From a bacterium (GTDB lineage Bacteria; Verrucomicrobiota; Verrucomicrobiia; Limisphaerales; J093), in the NCBI GenBank assembly GCA_021780105.1, contig JAJXZJ010000046.1, positions 124,001-188,000 on the forward strand: a stretch of DNA of 64,000 nt. Direction: 5' to 3'. Position 1 is the stretch's first letter. Every line of letters begins with the position of its first letter. Both the position numbers and the translations under genes were made by a program. This document shows positions 45,874 to 57,541 of this stretch, piece after piece. Below the pieces are notes generated by a model. The model ran no database searches. It was not told where the DNA came from and saw only the letters and a program-made list of their open reading frames with translations.

Positions 45874-48800
45874 TCGTTTCGCAGCGCTTCGAGCAACCGA
45901 CCGCGCAACGCCGCGGCGGTGGCCAGCCACGTCCACAGCGCGCCGTTCGCGAGCACCGCGCCGAGCGTCAGCGCCAGCGAGCGATACGGCACCGCCATGC
46001 CGGGCGTCAGCAGGGTGGGTAGCACGGCAATCAACGCCGCCGTCACGCCCAAGCCCAGTCCGGCCAGCAGCAGGGCGCCGTGTTCGGCGACCACCAAGCG
46101 CCGTAGCTCCGCCCTGCGCAAACCCACGGCCAGCAGCAGCGCCAGTTCCGCGCGCCGCTCCAGCACGTTGCGCAGCACCATTACCCCAAGGCCCGCGCTG
46201 CCGAGCAACAGGCCCAGCCCGCCGAGCACCTGGAACGTGCCGAGGTAGGTGTTTTGCACCGCGTTGAACGCGGCCAGCCGCCGGACCGTGGGCGTCACCT
46301 CCAGGCCCGCGTCGCGCAGTCCGCGCGTCAATTCGGTGGCCACGCGATTGGCGCGGTCCGGTGGCGCATCGATGAGAAACATCCGGTAGCCGGTGGTCGC
46401 CGGGAAGCGTGCCACGAAGGCATCGTCGGCAATGATCAAATTGCCTTGGAGCACCGAGTTCGCGACCGCGGCGACCAGCCGCAATTTGAACGTCCGGCCG
46501 CGGCCGTCGGTGTAGGCCAGCGTGTCGCCGACCTGCTTGCCGAGCGACCATTGGAGTGACGCCGCGTCGCCGATGGCGGGAATTTCATCGGGCACCCGGT
46601 TCGTGCCAGCTTCCAACAGCCGCCACGGATTGCCGGCCGGCGCGCCTGGCCCGACCGCCGCAAACGTGAACGCGTCGCGCCGGGCGAGCAGTTCGGGATT
46701 CACGCCCAGCAACTGCGGCTGCTGTGGATGATTGAGGTTCAAGCAACTCGCATCGTCGCCGGCGTGGACGCGGAACGGCACCACGCTGACGCCGGCCAGC
46801 GCGTTCGTATCGAGATTGAAGTTGTCGCGTCCGGCGGTGCTGTCGAGGTCCACGGTCACGGGCTGCGCGGTCTCGCCGAGCAGCGCGAAACCGCCGGTGC
46901 CGGACGACCGCCGTTGCGCGTTGCTCACTGCGTCGAGATGAAACACGCCGATGGACGCGATCAAGAAACTGCCGCAGGCGAGCAGCGCGATGACGGCCAG
47001 ACTGCGCCGCCGCCGGCGCGTGGCGTTGCGAATGCCGAGGCCGGCCAGCGATAATTTCGCCGCGGCTCCGGTGACCGCCAGCGAACGCAGCCAGACCGCG
47101 CAGGCGGCCAGGCCGGCGATGAGCAGCAGCGCGCCGGCGCCGAAGAACAAGCCGGCCGCGTCCGCCGAGCCGTGTTGCCGCCAGGCGGACCACGTCAATG
47201 CCCCGGCGGCCAACGCACTGCCGGCTGCCAGCCCGCGCGCCCACCAGGATTTCTCCTTTGGCAGCTTGATGTCCTCCACGGCGCCTTCGGCGAGCAGCAT
47301 GGCCGCCGGCCGCCGGACAAGTTTTCGCAGCGCGAGCCACATCGCCAGCCAGCTCACCAGCGCGGCGCTGAGTGCGCCGGTGGCCAGCGTTGTCCACTCC
47401 ACATCGCAGCGCAGCGGCACGCCGCCGACGGCTTCGCGCCAGACGGTCGAAAGCCCGTGCAACATGGCCAGCGCGTAGCCCCGGCCGCCGAGCGCGCCGA
47501 GTGCGCCGCCGAGCAGCGCGAGCGCGCCGCTTTCCGCGAGCAGCAGCCAGCGCACGCGCCGCGTCCGGAAACCCAGGGCCAGCAACGTGCCGACTTCCGT
47601 GGCGCGCTGTTCGAGGCTGAACTGAAACAACAACGCCAGCAGCAGCAGCGCGGCGACAATGAGGAAGAAGCTGAAGCCGAGGAAGAGCTGGCCGAAATCC
47701 TCCGATTGCGCGGCGGCCGCCAGCGCCTGGGCGCGCACCGGTTGAAAGCGCAGGCCGAACATCGCCGGATCGAGACCTTGCGTCAGCGCGCCGTTGATGG
47801 CGCCAAACGCGTTGACCGGCGAGCCGGCCGGGTAAAACCGGATGGCGGTGAGGTCGCCGAAGCGGTTGGCCCACAGCCGCTGGCCGGCGGCGAGCGAGAG
47901 CAGCGCCTTGGGTGTGCCGCGGTAGTTGCGCCAGTATTGCTCGTCCTTGGGCCGGATGCGGCCGAGGTCAATCGGCAGGCCCGTGTCCCAGTCGCGGCAG
48001 TTGGCGGCGTCGGTCACGCCTGGAAAGTCCGGCATCAAATCGCGGTCCACGCCGGGCGCGTTCATGGGCCAGACCGCCCGCACGCGAAACGACGCGGCGC
48101 GTTCCTCCAACTGCCGCATGGCGCCGACGACAAAGTATTTCAGTGTCAGTTTGTCGCCTGGTTTGGCGCCCAGATCGTCCGCCAGCCACTGGTTGATGAT
48201 AATTTCATCGTCGCGCAAATCGGCTGGCGCGACCGGCGGGCCGATGGCGGTCACCATCGAATAGGGCGTGGCGCGGTCGCCGACGCGCAGTTCGTTGACG
48301 AAATAGGTCAGCACGCCGGCGGCGCGCGTGCCGGGAGCGAATCGTGCGAGGAGGCTGGAAACTGAATTGCTGCCACTCGCCTGGCCGAACACGGCGTCGG
48401 CGAGCGGCGCGTCGAGAAACACACGGGCGGTGCGCAGTTCCAACGCGCCGGCGGCGGGAACCGGCCGCAACTCCAGCCCGGCGTCGGCAAGCCGCCAGCG
48501 TCCGCGCAGTTCGGCGGTCGCCTCCTCCATCAGCGGCCTCTGGTTGGCCGATGTGGTCAGCGTGGTCACCGTGCGGCCGCCGGCCGTGGTCACGACCATG
48601 GTGGCCGGGCCGCGCTGCGGCGGATGCGGGTCCGGGCTGAGCAGGAGCAGGTTGGCGCGGTTTGTGGCGGCGACGCGCTGTTGCAGCACGCTGAGCGGGA
48701 CAAACGCGTTGAACGGCGCCACCTGGTTGGCGACGAGGCTGAACCGGCCGAACTGATCGTCGCCGACCACGGCGTGAACGCGCAGGCGCAGGGCGACGGT

Positions 48801-49337
48801 GGCGTCGTCCTGCGGCGAGAGCGGCGCGTCACGCGAAAGCGCGGAGGGTTTCTGCACGCGGAGGAGCACCGTGTCGCCGAATTTCACCTTGAGCTGGGCG
48901 GCAAGCGGTTCGTTGAGCACGACGCCGTCCGCCGGAATGGCGGTGAAGCCCGGCGGTTCGCTGGCCATTTGCCAGAAACGCCCGTCCACGCCGTAAACCT
49001 GGACGGAATTCGCGCGGGCCGAACCGTCGCCGGTTGTGGCGACGGCGGGCAGTTGCAGCGCCGGCGCCAGCCGGGTGCCGCCCGCGCCGGCCTGGCCGAA
49101 GGCGAACAACAGATCGTTGGCCAGTTCGGCGCGGAAGAGACGATCGCCCGTGGACATCGCCACCTCCACTTTGCCCAGCCGCTGCAAGGCCAGATGCCGC
49201 AAACTGGCGCGGACGGAGTCGCCCACCACCAGCGCGCCGATCAACACGGTGCTGCCCACGACCGCGCCCAGCAGCGCGCCGAGGTGCGATCGCGCGTGGT
49301 AACGGAGGCTGCGGAAAATGAGACGGGTTGAGGTCAT
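45870..49337 (-). CDS. ABC transporter permease with FtsX/MacB domains
   Basis: 1,155 residues. An N-terminal helix (HLGALLGAVVGSTVLIGALVV) precedes a large periplasmic domain, then FtsX-type helix bundles (around 550-760 and 1000-1150). This is the long two-FtsX form seen in LolC/E-like and YbbP-like exporters. These proteins push substrates out of the membrane using force from the ATPase. The gene overlaps the ATPase gene by 4 bp at its 5' end and the secreted protein by 4 bp at its 3' end. Confidence 0.88.
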   Translation of the reverse strand: MTSTRLIFRSLRYHARSHLGALLGAVVGSTVLIGALVVGDSVRASLRHLALQRLGKVEVAMSTGDRLFRAELANDLLFAFGQAGAGGTRLAPALQLPAVATTGDGSARANSVQVYGVDGRFWQMASEPPGFTAIPADGVVLNEPLAAQLKVKFGDTVLLRVQKPSALSRDAPLSPQDDATVALRLRVHAVVGDDQFGRFSLVANQVAPFNAFVPLSVLQQRVAATNRANLLLLSPDPHPPQRGPATMVVTTAGGRTVTTLTTSANQRPLMEEATAELRGRWRLADAGLELRPVPAAGALELRTARVFLDAPLADAVFGQASGSNSVSSLLARFAPGTRAAGVLTYFVNELRVGDRATPYSMVTAIGPPVAPADLRDDEIIINQWLADDLGAKPGDKLTLKYFVVGAMRQLEERAASFRVRAVWPMNAPGVDRDLMPDFPGVTDAANCRDWDTGLPIDLGRIRPKDEQYWRNYRGTPKALLSLAAGQRLWANRFGDLTAIRFYPAGSPVNAFGAINGALTQGLDPAMFGLRFQPVRAQALAAAAQSEDFGQLFLGFSFFLIVAALLLLALLFQFSLEQRATEVGTLLALGFRTRRVRWLLLAESGALALLGGALGALGGRGYALAMLHGLSTVWREAVGGVPLRCDVEWTTLATGALSAALVSWLAMWLALRKLVRRPAAMLLAEGAVEDIKLPKEKSWWARGLAAGSALAAGALTWSAWRQHGSADAAGLFFGAGALLLIAGLAACAVWLRSLAVTGAAAKLSLAGLGIRNATRRRRRSLAVIALLACGSFLIASIGVFHLDAVSNAQRRSSGTGGFALLGETAQPVTVDLDSTAGRDNFNLDTNALAGVSVVPFRVHAGDDASCLNLNHPQQPQLLGVNPELLARRDAFTFAAVGPGAPAGNPWRLLEAGTNRVPDEIPAIGDAASLQWSLGKQVGDTLAYTDGRGRTFKLRLVAAVANSVLQGNLIIADDAFVARFPATTGYRMFLIDAPPDRANRVATELTRGLRDAGLEVTPTVRRLAAFNAVQNTYLGTFQVLGGLGLLLGSAGLGVMVLRNVLERRAELALLLAVGLRRAELRRLVVAEHGALLLAGLGLGVTAALIAVLPTLLTPGMAVPYRSLALTLGAVLANGALWTWLATAAALRGRLLEALRNE

Positions 49338-50029
49338 TGCGACTGCAGCCGGCCGTCGCGCAGCACCAGCGTCCGGCCCATGCGCGCGGCGAGTTGGGGC
49401 GAGTGCGTCACGACGACCAGCGTGACGCCGACATCACGGTTCAATTCCACGAGCAGTTGGCCGAGTTGTTCGGCGGCGGCGTGGTCCAACGCGCCGGTCG
49501 GTTCGTCGGCGAGGAGCAGTTGCGGTTCGTTGATGAGCGCCCGCACCACCGCGACTCGCTGGCGTTCGCCGCCGGAAAGCTGCCCCGGCCGGTGTTCCAG
49601 TCGTGCGCCGAGGCCGACCCGTTCCAGCAACCGACGCGCCCGGCCTGGCGCGCCGTCGCGCAACACTTCGTTGGGTGTGGCGAGCGTCGGCACCAGGACG
49701 TTTTCCAGCACCGTGCATTGCGGCAGGAGGTGGTGCGCCTGGAAGACCAAACCGATCTGGCGGTTGCGGAAGGCGGCCAGCTCGCGTTCGTTGAGGGCAG
49801 TCAAATCCTGGCCGCCGAAGCGAATATGGCCGCCGGTGGGACGGTCGAGCGTGCCGATCAAATGGAGCAGCGTGCTCTTGCCGGAGCCGGACGGGCCGAC
49901 GATGGCGAGCGATTCGCCGCGCTCAACTTCCAGACTCACGCCGCCCAGCACGATCACCGGGGTGACGCCGGGCGATTCAAACCGCCGGGTGACATCCTCC
50001 AATTGCAACAGGGGTTCCGCCGCAGGCAT
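49334..50029 (-). CDS. ABC transporter ATP-binding protein (LolD/MacB class)
   Basis: 231 residues from ATG 50029. Walker A is GPSGSGKS (45-52), the Q-loop Gln is at 97, the signature is LSGGE (151-155), Walker B is LLLADEP (171-177) and the switch histidine is in VVTHSPQ. It powers the adjacent FtsX-type permease, whose start overlaps its stop (ATGA). Confidence 0.95.
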   Translation of the reverse strand: MPAAEPLLQLEDVTRRFESPGVTPVIVLGGVSLEVERGESLAIVGPSGSGKSTLLHLIGTLDRPTGGHIRFGGQDLTALNERELAAFRNRQIGLVFQAHHLLPQCTVLENVLVPTLATPNEVLRDGAPGRARRLLERVGLGARLEHRPGQLSGGERQRVAVVRALINEPQLLLADEPTGALDHAAAEQLGQLLVELNRDVGVTLVVVTHSPQLAARMGRTLVLRDGRLQSQ

Positions 50030-50161
50030 ACGGCCGCGAGTGTAAAACCGGGATCCGTGTCCGTGAAACAAAAAATCCCGCATCCCGCCGTCGCGGCAGG
50101 CTTGGACTTTTTCCCGCAGGTGCCGCTATAGTGCGGCGTCAGCGGAACTGATTTTCCACGC

Positions 50162-53100
50162 ATGGCGCGATCCCGGCAAAACACACGGGCACGACGGCCG
50201 ACGCTTCCTTTCGCCGGAACGTGGCGTTGCTGGCTTGCGTTGCTGGCTTGCGTCGTGCTGGCTTGCGTCGTGCTGGCGGGCGCGGGTTGGGCGCAGTCGG
50301 CGTCCGAATGGCGCGTTTACCGGCAGGCGGACGGTCTCACGGAGTCGCTGACCACGGCGGTCACGGTCAGTCCCCGCGGCGATGTCTGGGTGAAGCACGG
50401 CGAGGTGGACGCGGTGAGCTGGCTCAACGGCTACACGATTCAACACATCCCGCCGCCGGGCGAGCGAAACGCGCATGTTTATGAAAGCCGCGCCGGCAAA
50501 ATCTGGTCGGTCAACGACGACGGGTTGCTGGAGTTCGTCAACGGCCGGTGGACGAACTACCCGGTGGCGGCCATCCGCCGGGAGCGCGAGACGGATCCGT
50601 TTTTTGCGATCCGGCAGCCAGCGTTGCTGCCGGTGGACCAGGACCGCGTGCTCGTGCTGCTGCGCGCGCAGTTGATCGAGTTCCGGACCTCGACGCGCGT
50701 GTCGCGGACGTTGCGCGAGGCCACAAACACGCGGCTGGGCAGTTTCTACGACCTGGTCGCCGCGCCGGATGGCGCGACCTGGGTGAGCGGCGCGCTCGGC
50801 CTGGCGCGGCTGCCCGGCCCGCTCCGGCAGGTCCGGCCGGAGACGCGCTGGGAGGAGTTCGTCCCGCCCGCGTCGCTGGGCGTGCGCAATCTTCAGCATC
50901 CGCTCGTGGACGACGACGGCGGCGTGACGACGGTGGGGGAATTGCCGACCAACGAACGCCGCGTGCTCGTGCGGTTCGACGGCACCAACTGGATCACGCG
51001 CGCCGTGCCGGGCGAAAACCTGAAATTTGCGTGGAAAGACGGTGGCTCGGATGTGTTCTGGGGCGTGACGCCAAACGCGATTTTCCGGATTTATCCGGAT
51101 CACGCGGAGCAGGTGCGGACGGGACCGCCGGCCAGCCCGTGTTTCGACGTGGCGTTGCAGCCGCACGGGGTCTTCTGGCTGGCCACGCTGGAAGGGTTGG
51201 TGCGGCACATGCCGCTGGCCTGGCGCACGCCCGCCGGCGCGGAGCTGTTCGATTCGGTCACGTATGCCGCGGCCGAGGACGCGGCCGGCGGGCTGTGGTT
51301 CGCCAACATCAACGGACTGATCGTCAACCGCGGCGGCCAGTGGCAGCGCTTTCCCTGGCCCGATGGCGTCGAACCGTCGTTCCATGCGCGCGACGCCGTG
51401 TTCGTCCTGCACAACGGGCACATCGCGGTGAGCGCCGGCGAGCAACTGCTGGTCTTCGATCCGGCCGGCGAGCAATTCGATCCGGTGGCGCCGCCGGCGG
51501 GCCGGCAGTTGCGGCGGATTTTGCTGCAACTGCCCGACGGCGCGTTGGTGGCGCAAACGGCCTTGCCGGGAGCCGCGCCCGGCGATTACCGGTTTGAGCT
51601 GTTTGACGGGGACCGTTTCAAGCCGTGGGTGGATGCCCCGCCGCCGGTGGACCTGGGCAACGAACTGTTTTTCCTCGCGCGGGCCCAGAACGGCGCGTGG
51701 TGGCTGGGCGGGAGCAACGGGCCGGCCGTCTGGCGCGACGGTCGCTGGCAGCGCTTCGGCCCCGCCGAAGGATATCTCGACGACGGTGCGATTTGCTGGT
51801 TGGAACCGGAGGAGGGCCGCATCTGGTGCGCGGGCCTGGGCAAGATTTCGGAGTTCGACGGCAAGACCTGGCAGCCGATCCGGCGCGGCATGGACCGGGT
51901 CAGCGCGATGATCAAGGCCGGCGACGGCGGCGTCTGGGTGGCGACCGGCAACGGGCTGTTCCAATTGTTCCACGATTCCTGGGCGGGTGTCGGCGAAGAG
52001 GAAGGGCTGCCTTCCAGCGCGTGTTATGCCGTGTTCGAGGGGCGGGACCGGCGCTTGTGGGTGGGAACGTCGCGCGGCCTCAGCCAGTATTTTCCACGGG
52101 CGGACGTGGACGCGCCGAAGACGCTGGAAATCACGTCCGAGACGTTTGGCGCCGGCACGCCGGAGAGCCGGGTGGACATTCGTTTCCACGGCCGCGACAA
52201 GTGGCGCTTCACGCCGGACGAGCGGCTGCTGTATTCGCACCAGCTGGACGAGGGCTTGTGGTCGCCCTTCGAACGGGTGACGACCGTCATGTTCCGCGAT
52301 TTGGCGGCGGGGCGGCACCGCGTTGAAGTCCGCGCCATGGACCGGAATTGGAACATCGAGATCAAGCCGGCTTTCCTGGACTTCCGGGTCACCGTCCCGT
52401 GGTTCCGCGACCGCCGCGTGATCGGCGTGGGGGTGGCCGGCCTCGTGATGGCGCTGGGCTTCGCGGGGCTGGCGGTGAACCGTCACCTGCGGTTGCGTCA
52501 CAGTTACGCGGCGGTGGAGCAGTTGGTGCGGGACCGGACGCGCGAGCTGGAACGGGCCATGCAGGCCCTGGCGCAAAGCCAGAAGATGACCGCGCTCGGC
52601 ACGCTCGCGGCCGGCATTGCGCATGACTTCAACAACATCTTGTCCATCATTCAAGGCTCGGCCCAGATCATCGAGTCCAACCTTGACCAGCCGGAAAAGA
52701 TTCGCACGCGCCTGGAACGCATCAAAACCGTCGTCGGCCAGGGCACCGGCATCGTCAAGGCCATGCTGGGATTTGGCCGGATCAGCGAGAAACAAATCGG
52801 CGCGTGTGATCTGGCGCTGGTGGTGGAGGAAACCGCCCGGCTGCTCGGCGACCGCTTTCAGCGCGAAGTCCGCATTCGCTGTGCGCTGACGGCCGACCTC
52901 CCGCCGGTGCGGGCGGCGAATGACCTGATGCAGCAGATGCTCCTGAACCTCATCCTCAACGCCGCGGACGCGATGAACGGGGCAGGGGAGATTGTGGTGA
53001 AAACAGGACGGCTGGCCACCTTGCCACCCAATCCCGTGTTGGTGCCCGCATCGTCACCGGCGGGTCACGCCTTCGTTTCGGTGTGCGACCACGGCTGCGG

Positions 53101-53323
53101 GATTCCGCCGGAAAACCTCGCGCGCATCTTCGAGCCGTTCTTCACCACGAAAGCGTTTTCCTCCCGTCGCGGCACGGGCCTGGGTCTTTTCACTGTTTAC
53201 GAATTCGCCAAGGAAATGGGCCACGGCGTGGCCGTGGAATCCGAGGTTGGCCGCGGCAGCATCTTCACCATCATCCTGCCGCTGGTGGAAAACCTGTCGC
53301 CGCCGGCGTCCGCTTCGGTTTGA
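50162..53323 (+). CDS. Orphan propeller-type sensor histidine kinase
   Basis: 1,053 residues. A signal peptide or anchor is followed by about 600 residues of two-component-regulator propeller blades (for example [27 protein letters not shown]), a Y_Y_Y domain (about 687-733), one membrane helix (753-772), a coiled coil, and a kinase core. The phosphorylated His821 is in [11 protein letters not shown], the N-box near 931 ([10 protein letters not shown]) and G boxes near 976 (DHGCGIP) and 1004 (GTGLGL) are intact. No receiver domain is fused and no response regulator lies beside it, so the partner is elsewhere. The periplasmic sensor probably reads a carbohydrate-like ligand, by analogy. Confidence 0.9.
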   Translation: MARSRQNTRARRPTLPFAGTWRCWLALLACVVLACVVLAGAGWAQSASEWRVYRQADGLTESLTTAVTVSPRGDVWVKHGEVDAVSWLNGYTIQHIPPPGERNAHVYESRAGKIWSVNDDGLLEFVNGRWTNYPVAAIRRERETDPFFAIRQPALLPVDQDRVLVLLRAQLIEFRTSTRVSRTLREATNTRLGSFYDLVAAPDGATWVSGALGLARLPGPLRQVRPETRWEEFVPPASLGVRNLQHPLVDDDGGVTTVGELPTNERRVLVRFDGTNWITRAVPGENLKFAWKDGGSDVFWGVTPNAIFRIYPDHAEQVRTGPPASPCFDVALQPHGVFWLATLEGLVRHMPLAWRTPAGAELFDSVTYAAAEDAAGGLWFANINGLIVNRGGQWQRFPWPDGVEPSFHARDAVFVLHNGHIAVSAGEQLLVFDPAGEQFDPVAPPAGRQLRRILLQLPDGALVAQTALPGAAPGDYRFELFDGDRFKPWVDAPPPVDLGNELFFLARAQNGAWWLGGSNGPAVWRDGRWQRFGPAEGYLDDGAICWLEPEEGRIWCAGLGKISEFDGKTWQPIRRGMDRVSAMIKAGDGGVWVATGNGLFQLFHDSWAGVGEEEGLPSSACYAVFEGRDRRLWVGTSRGLSQYFPRADVDAPKTLEITSETFGAGTPESRVDIRFHGRDKWRFTPDERLLYSHQLDEGLWSPFERVTTVMFRDLAAGRHRVEVRAMDRNWNIEIKPAFLDFRVTVPWFRDRRVIGVGVAGLVMALGFAGLAVNRHLRLRHSYAAVEQLVRDRTRELERAMQALAQSQKMTALGTLAAGIAHDFNNILSIIQGSAQIIESNLDQPEKIRTRLERIKTVVGQGTGIVKAMLGFGRISEKQIGACDLALVVEETARLLGDRFQREVRIRCALTADLPPVRAANDLMQQMLLNLILNAADAMNGAGEIVVKTGRLATLPPNPVLVPASSPAGHAFVSVCDHGCGIPPENLARIFEPFFTTKAFSSRRGTGLGLFTVYEFAKEMGHGVAVESEVGRGSIFTIILPLVENLSPPASASV
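50224..50279 (+). repeat. Short tandem repeats inside the kinase signal peptide
   Basis: Two 13-bp units (GCGTTGCTGGCTT) are followed by two 15-bp units (GCGTCGTGCTGGCTT, the second changed at its last two bases). They encode the hydrophobic core of the signal peptide, and changes in 15-bp copy number would keep the frame while altering its length. Confidence 0.75.
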
Positions 53324-53372
53324 ATGCCGGCGCTGCCGGGGTGAACCCGCTCCTGGCAGCGCAAGGCACCGG

Positions 53373-54521
53373 TTACTTCACCGCCTTGACCTTTTCCCAC
53401 TTGTCCGTCCGGGCGGACTTGAGCACCGCGTCGCAGACGTATTGGGTTTCCAGCGCGTCGCGGAACGTGGGGGCAACGGCCCTGCCTTGGGCGACGCCTT
53501 CGAGGAAATCGGCCACCTGGTGGACGAAGCTGTGTTCGTAGCCGATCGCCAGTCCCGGCACCCACCATTTGTCCATGTACGGGTGGTCGCTATCGGTGAC
53601 ATGGATGCTGCGCCAGCCGCGCAGCCGGCCTTCGTCGCGATGGTCGAAGTATTGCAGCCGGTGCAGGTCGTGCAGGTCCCAGGCGATGCTTGCGTGCTCG
53701 CCGTTGATCTCAAGGGTGTAGAGTGCCTTGTGGCCGCGGGCGTAGCGCGTGGATTCAAACGTGGCGAGCGAGCCGTTGCCGAACCGGGCGAGGAACGCGC
53801 AGGCGTCGTCAATACCCACCTTCTCGACCTTGCCGGTGAGATTGTGTTTCCGCTCCTTCACGAAGGTCTCGGTCATGGCGTTGACCTTCGCGATGCTGCC
53901 GTTGAGCCAGAGCGCGGTGTCAATGCAGTGCGCGAGCAGGTCGCCCGTTACACCGCTGCCGGCGACCTTGGCGTCGAGCCGCCACAGGCCCGCGCCGCCC
54001 TGGGGCAGGTCCGGGCTGATGGTCCAATCCTGGAGGAACTTGGCGCGGTAATGGAAGATTTTGCCGAGCCTGCCCTGGTCAATGAGTTGCTTGGCGAGCG
54101 TGACCGCGGGGATGCGCCGGTAATTATACCAGACCATGTTCGGCACGCCGGCTTTCTCGACGGCCTTGACCATTTTCTCGCCTTCCTTGCCGTCGCGGGC
54201 GAGCGGCTTCTCGCACAGGATCATCTTGCCCGCCTTGGCCGCGGCGATGGCCATGTCCAGGTGCTGGTCGTTGGGCGCGCAGATGTCAACGAGGTCAATG
54301 TCGTCGCGCTCGACGAGTTTGCGCCAGTCGGTCTCCACCGACTCGTAGCCCCAACGGGCCGCGAAGTCGCGCACCTTCGCTTCGTTCCGACCGCAGGCGG
54401 CTTTCATCACGACCTGGCGGTCGAGGTCGAAGAAGTTGTTCACGCGGCGAAAGGCGTTGGAGTGCGCCCGGCCCATGAAACCGTAACCGATCATGCCGAC
54501 ACGGAGTTCTTTCATAGTCAT
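53373..54521 (-). CDS. Gfo/Idh/MocA family oxidoreductase
   Basis: 382 residues. N-terminal Rossmann fold ([13 protein letters not shown]), the EKPLA motif with its catalytic lysine ([11 protein letters not shown]), and a C-terminal alpha/beta sheet domain. Members oxidise or reduce sugars or inositols with NAD(P). Lies 31 bp after a TIM-barrel gene, so the pair probably acts in one sugar pathway. Start ATG 54521, or ATG 54515. Confidence 0.92.
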   Translation of the reverse strand: MTMKELRVGMIGYGFMGRAHSNAFRRVNNFFDLDRQVVMKAACGRNEAKVRDFAARWGYESVETDWRKLVERDDIDLVDICAPNDQHLDMAIAAAKAGKMILCEKPLARDGKEGEKMVKAVEKAGVPNMVWYNYRRIPAVTLAKQLIDQGRLGKIFHYRAKFLQDWTISPDLPQGGAGLWRLDAKVAGSGVTGDLLAHCIDTALWLNGSIAKVNAMTETFVKERKHNLTGKVEKVGIDDACAFLARFGNGSLATFESTRYARGHKALYTLEINGEHASIAWDLHDLHRLQYFDHRDEGRLRGWRSIHVTDSDHPYMDKWWVPGLAIGYEHSFVHQVADFLEGVAQGRAVAPTFRDALETQYVCDAVLKSARTDKWEKVKAVK

Positions 54522-54552
54522 AGGAGTGGATTCTCAGTGTTCTGGGAAATGG

Positions 54553-55599
<1,047 letters not shown>

Positions 55600-55730
55600 A
55601 AATCGGTTTTCGTTGCGATGTTCCGCGCTTGCCCGTGTTGCTTCTGGCTGACCGCGCCCAGCGTAGCAAGCGACGCCGGCGGTTCAACCGGAAAAGTGCG
55701 GCGATCCCGGCGCGGCGTAGAAAAGGCGCT

Positions 55731-57434
55731 TCACGAAGCCACCTCGTCGCCGGCCAGCCAGCGGCGGAGCCAGCCACGCCGCGCAACGACCGGCTCGGTG
55801 GCCGTGCGCCGGAAATCGCGCTGCAACCGCAGCGAGGCATAGGCGATCAGCAGCAGGTCCACCGTCAAACCAGTGAAAAACCACAGTGCCAGAAACACCC
55901 GTTCGCTGGGGTCCGAATTCCTCGCGTAGGGTGCGCCGAACGATTCGCTGATCGCCCGGACCAGATACACGCCAAGCAACATCAGCCACGGCAAACCCAC
56001 CACCGCGCCGAGCGTCCTGGCCGCCGCCTGATTGGGATGCCGCGCCGTGACGGCAGTCCACAGACCGAGGCACGCGATCGTCGCGGCGTCCAGCAGCAGC
56101 GTGACGTCGCCGGTGGCATAGACCTGCAAAACCCACGTCCGCGCCAGGTAATCGGCGCGAAGATCGGCGTGGCAGAAATACGCGTCCGCCAGCAGGACCA
56201 CTGCCAGCGGCGCGGCAAATTGCCGCACCAGCGAGCGCCATTGGCCGTGAAAAATCTCGCGGTCGGCCAGCTCCGTGGAGAGGACCAAATCCAGCGCGCC
56301 GCTGCGCCGGTCCTCGGCCAGGCGCAGCGCGACGGCAAAGGCGATCCAGCATTTCAAGGCGCCGTGGGCGAAAATGGACGCCACGAAGTTCATGCCGTCG
56401 TCCTGCCAGTCGTCGCGGAAATGCCAGTTGCCCCAAACGCCAAACGCGGCCAGCGCGCCGAGAAACAGCCACACCGCGAGCCGCGGGAGCCGGTCGCGCG
56501 AGGTAAGCCAGTAGAACGGATTCCGATCGAGCAACCGCCGGCGGAAGGCGGCGCGCTTCTGCGACCGGCCAAAACGCCAGACGTGCAACCAGCCGCGCCA
56601 ACGGCTCAGCGGGGAGCCGGCCGGCCGGTCGGTCCAGACGCGCGGCAGCACCCAGCTTGTCATGACGAGACACAGCAACGCGATGCTCCACGCGAAACCG
56701 ATCGAGAACCAGAACAGGTGGTGGAAGAAAGCCTGCGTGGACACGCTGGAACCCAGCACGGCCGGGACCAGTTCCTGTTGACTGGCCAATTGGTGGGCGA
56801 AACCGGGGCTGAACGCCAGAATGGCGAAAATCGGCGTGGCGGACTGGCTGGGATGGTAGTGGTGCCACCACGCCGCCAGCGGCAGCGGGCCGAATATCAA
56901 AACAATCATGACCAGGAGCGCCATCGCCGCGGCCTTGCGGCCGTTCTGATACCAGGCCGACACGGCGATGCCGACAGCGAGCGACAAGACCTGCGTGGTC
57001 AACAGTGAGAGCGGCGCCTGCCAAAGTTGCCGGCCCGTCACGCCGCCGAGGGTGAGCGGGATGGCGAGGATCGGAAACACGGCGAGCAAATTGAAAAACG
57101 CCGGCAGCGCCGCGGCGGCGAGCTTGCCGAGCACGATGTCGTAGCCCTTCAAATCGGTGAGAAACAGCAGACCGAGCGTGCCTTCGCGGCGCTCCTCGCT
57201 GAGGCGGTCAGCCGTCAACCGCACACCCGCCAGCGCGCAGAACAGAAACGCCAGCCACGCCAGCGACTGGAACAGGGCAATGCCCAGCTCCTGCGGCACG
57301 AAATCGCGGGTGGTCAGAAACACAAAACTCCCCACCACCAGCGCCCCGGCGGCCGCGCCGAGGCGGCCGAGGTAGGTGCTGCGGCGACGCGCAGCCGCCC
57401 GCAACTCGCGCTCGACAATGGGCAGGAAGATCAC
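55731..57434 (-). CDS. ABC-2 type permease-like membrane protein
   Basis: About 567 residues with roughly 12 helices. The ADRLSEERREGTLGLLFLTD stretch near residue 70 is the conserved cytosolic loop of the ABC-2/gliding GldF-type permeases seen in Planctomycetes and Verrucomicrobia. No ATPase gene is adjacent. GTG 57434 is the only start that avoids the divergent neighbour; the frame is open to 57818 but that part is antisense to the next gene. Confidence 0.78.
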   Translation of the reverse strand: MIFLPIVERELRAAARRRSTYLGRLGAAAGALVVGSFVFLTTRDFVPQELGIALFQSLAWLAFLFCALAGVRLTADRLSEERREGTLGLLFLTDLKGYDIVLGKLAAAALPAFFNLLAVFPILAIPLTLGGVTGRQLWQAPLSLLTTQVLSLAVGIAVSAWYQNGRKAAAMALLVMIVLIFGPLPLAAWWHHYHPSQSATPIFAILAFSPGFAHQLASQQELVPAVLGSSVSTQAFFHHLFWFSIGFAWSIALLCLVMTSWVLPRVWTDRPAGSPLSRWRGWLHVWRFGRSQKRAAFRRRLLDRNPFYWLTSRDRLPRLAVWLFLGALAAFGVWGNWHFRDDWQDDGMNFVASIFAHGALKCWIAFAVALRLAEDRRSGALDLVLSTELADREIFHGQWRSLVRQFAAPLAVVLLADAYFCHADLRADYLARTWVLQVYATGDVTLLLDAATIACLGLWTAVTARHPNQAAARTLGAVVGLPWLMLLGVYLVRAISESFGAPYARNSDPSERVFLALWFFTGLTVDLLLIAYASLRLQRDFRRTATEPVVARRGWLRRWLAGDEVAS

Positions 57435-57541
57435 TGGCGCGATTGTCGGATTTCGTGGCCCGAATTCAACTGCGATCCACCGCCGGCCGAGGTCGCGGAT
57501 TTCCCCTCGGAAAGCCCGCCGCGTTGCCTTAAGCTGCCGCC

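Noticed and set aside
50126-52795. 889-codon open frame antisense to the sensor kinase
   Set aside because: Shadow of a well-supported gene; no domain seen.
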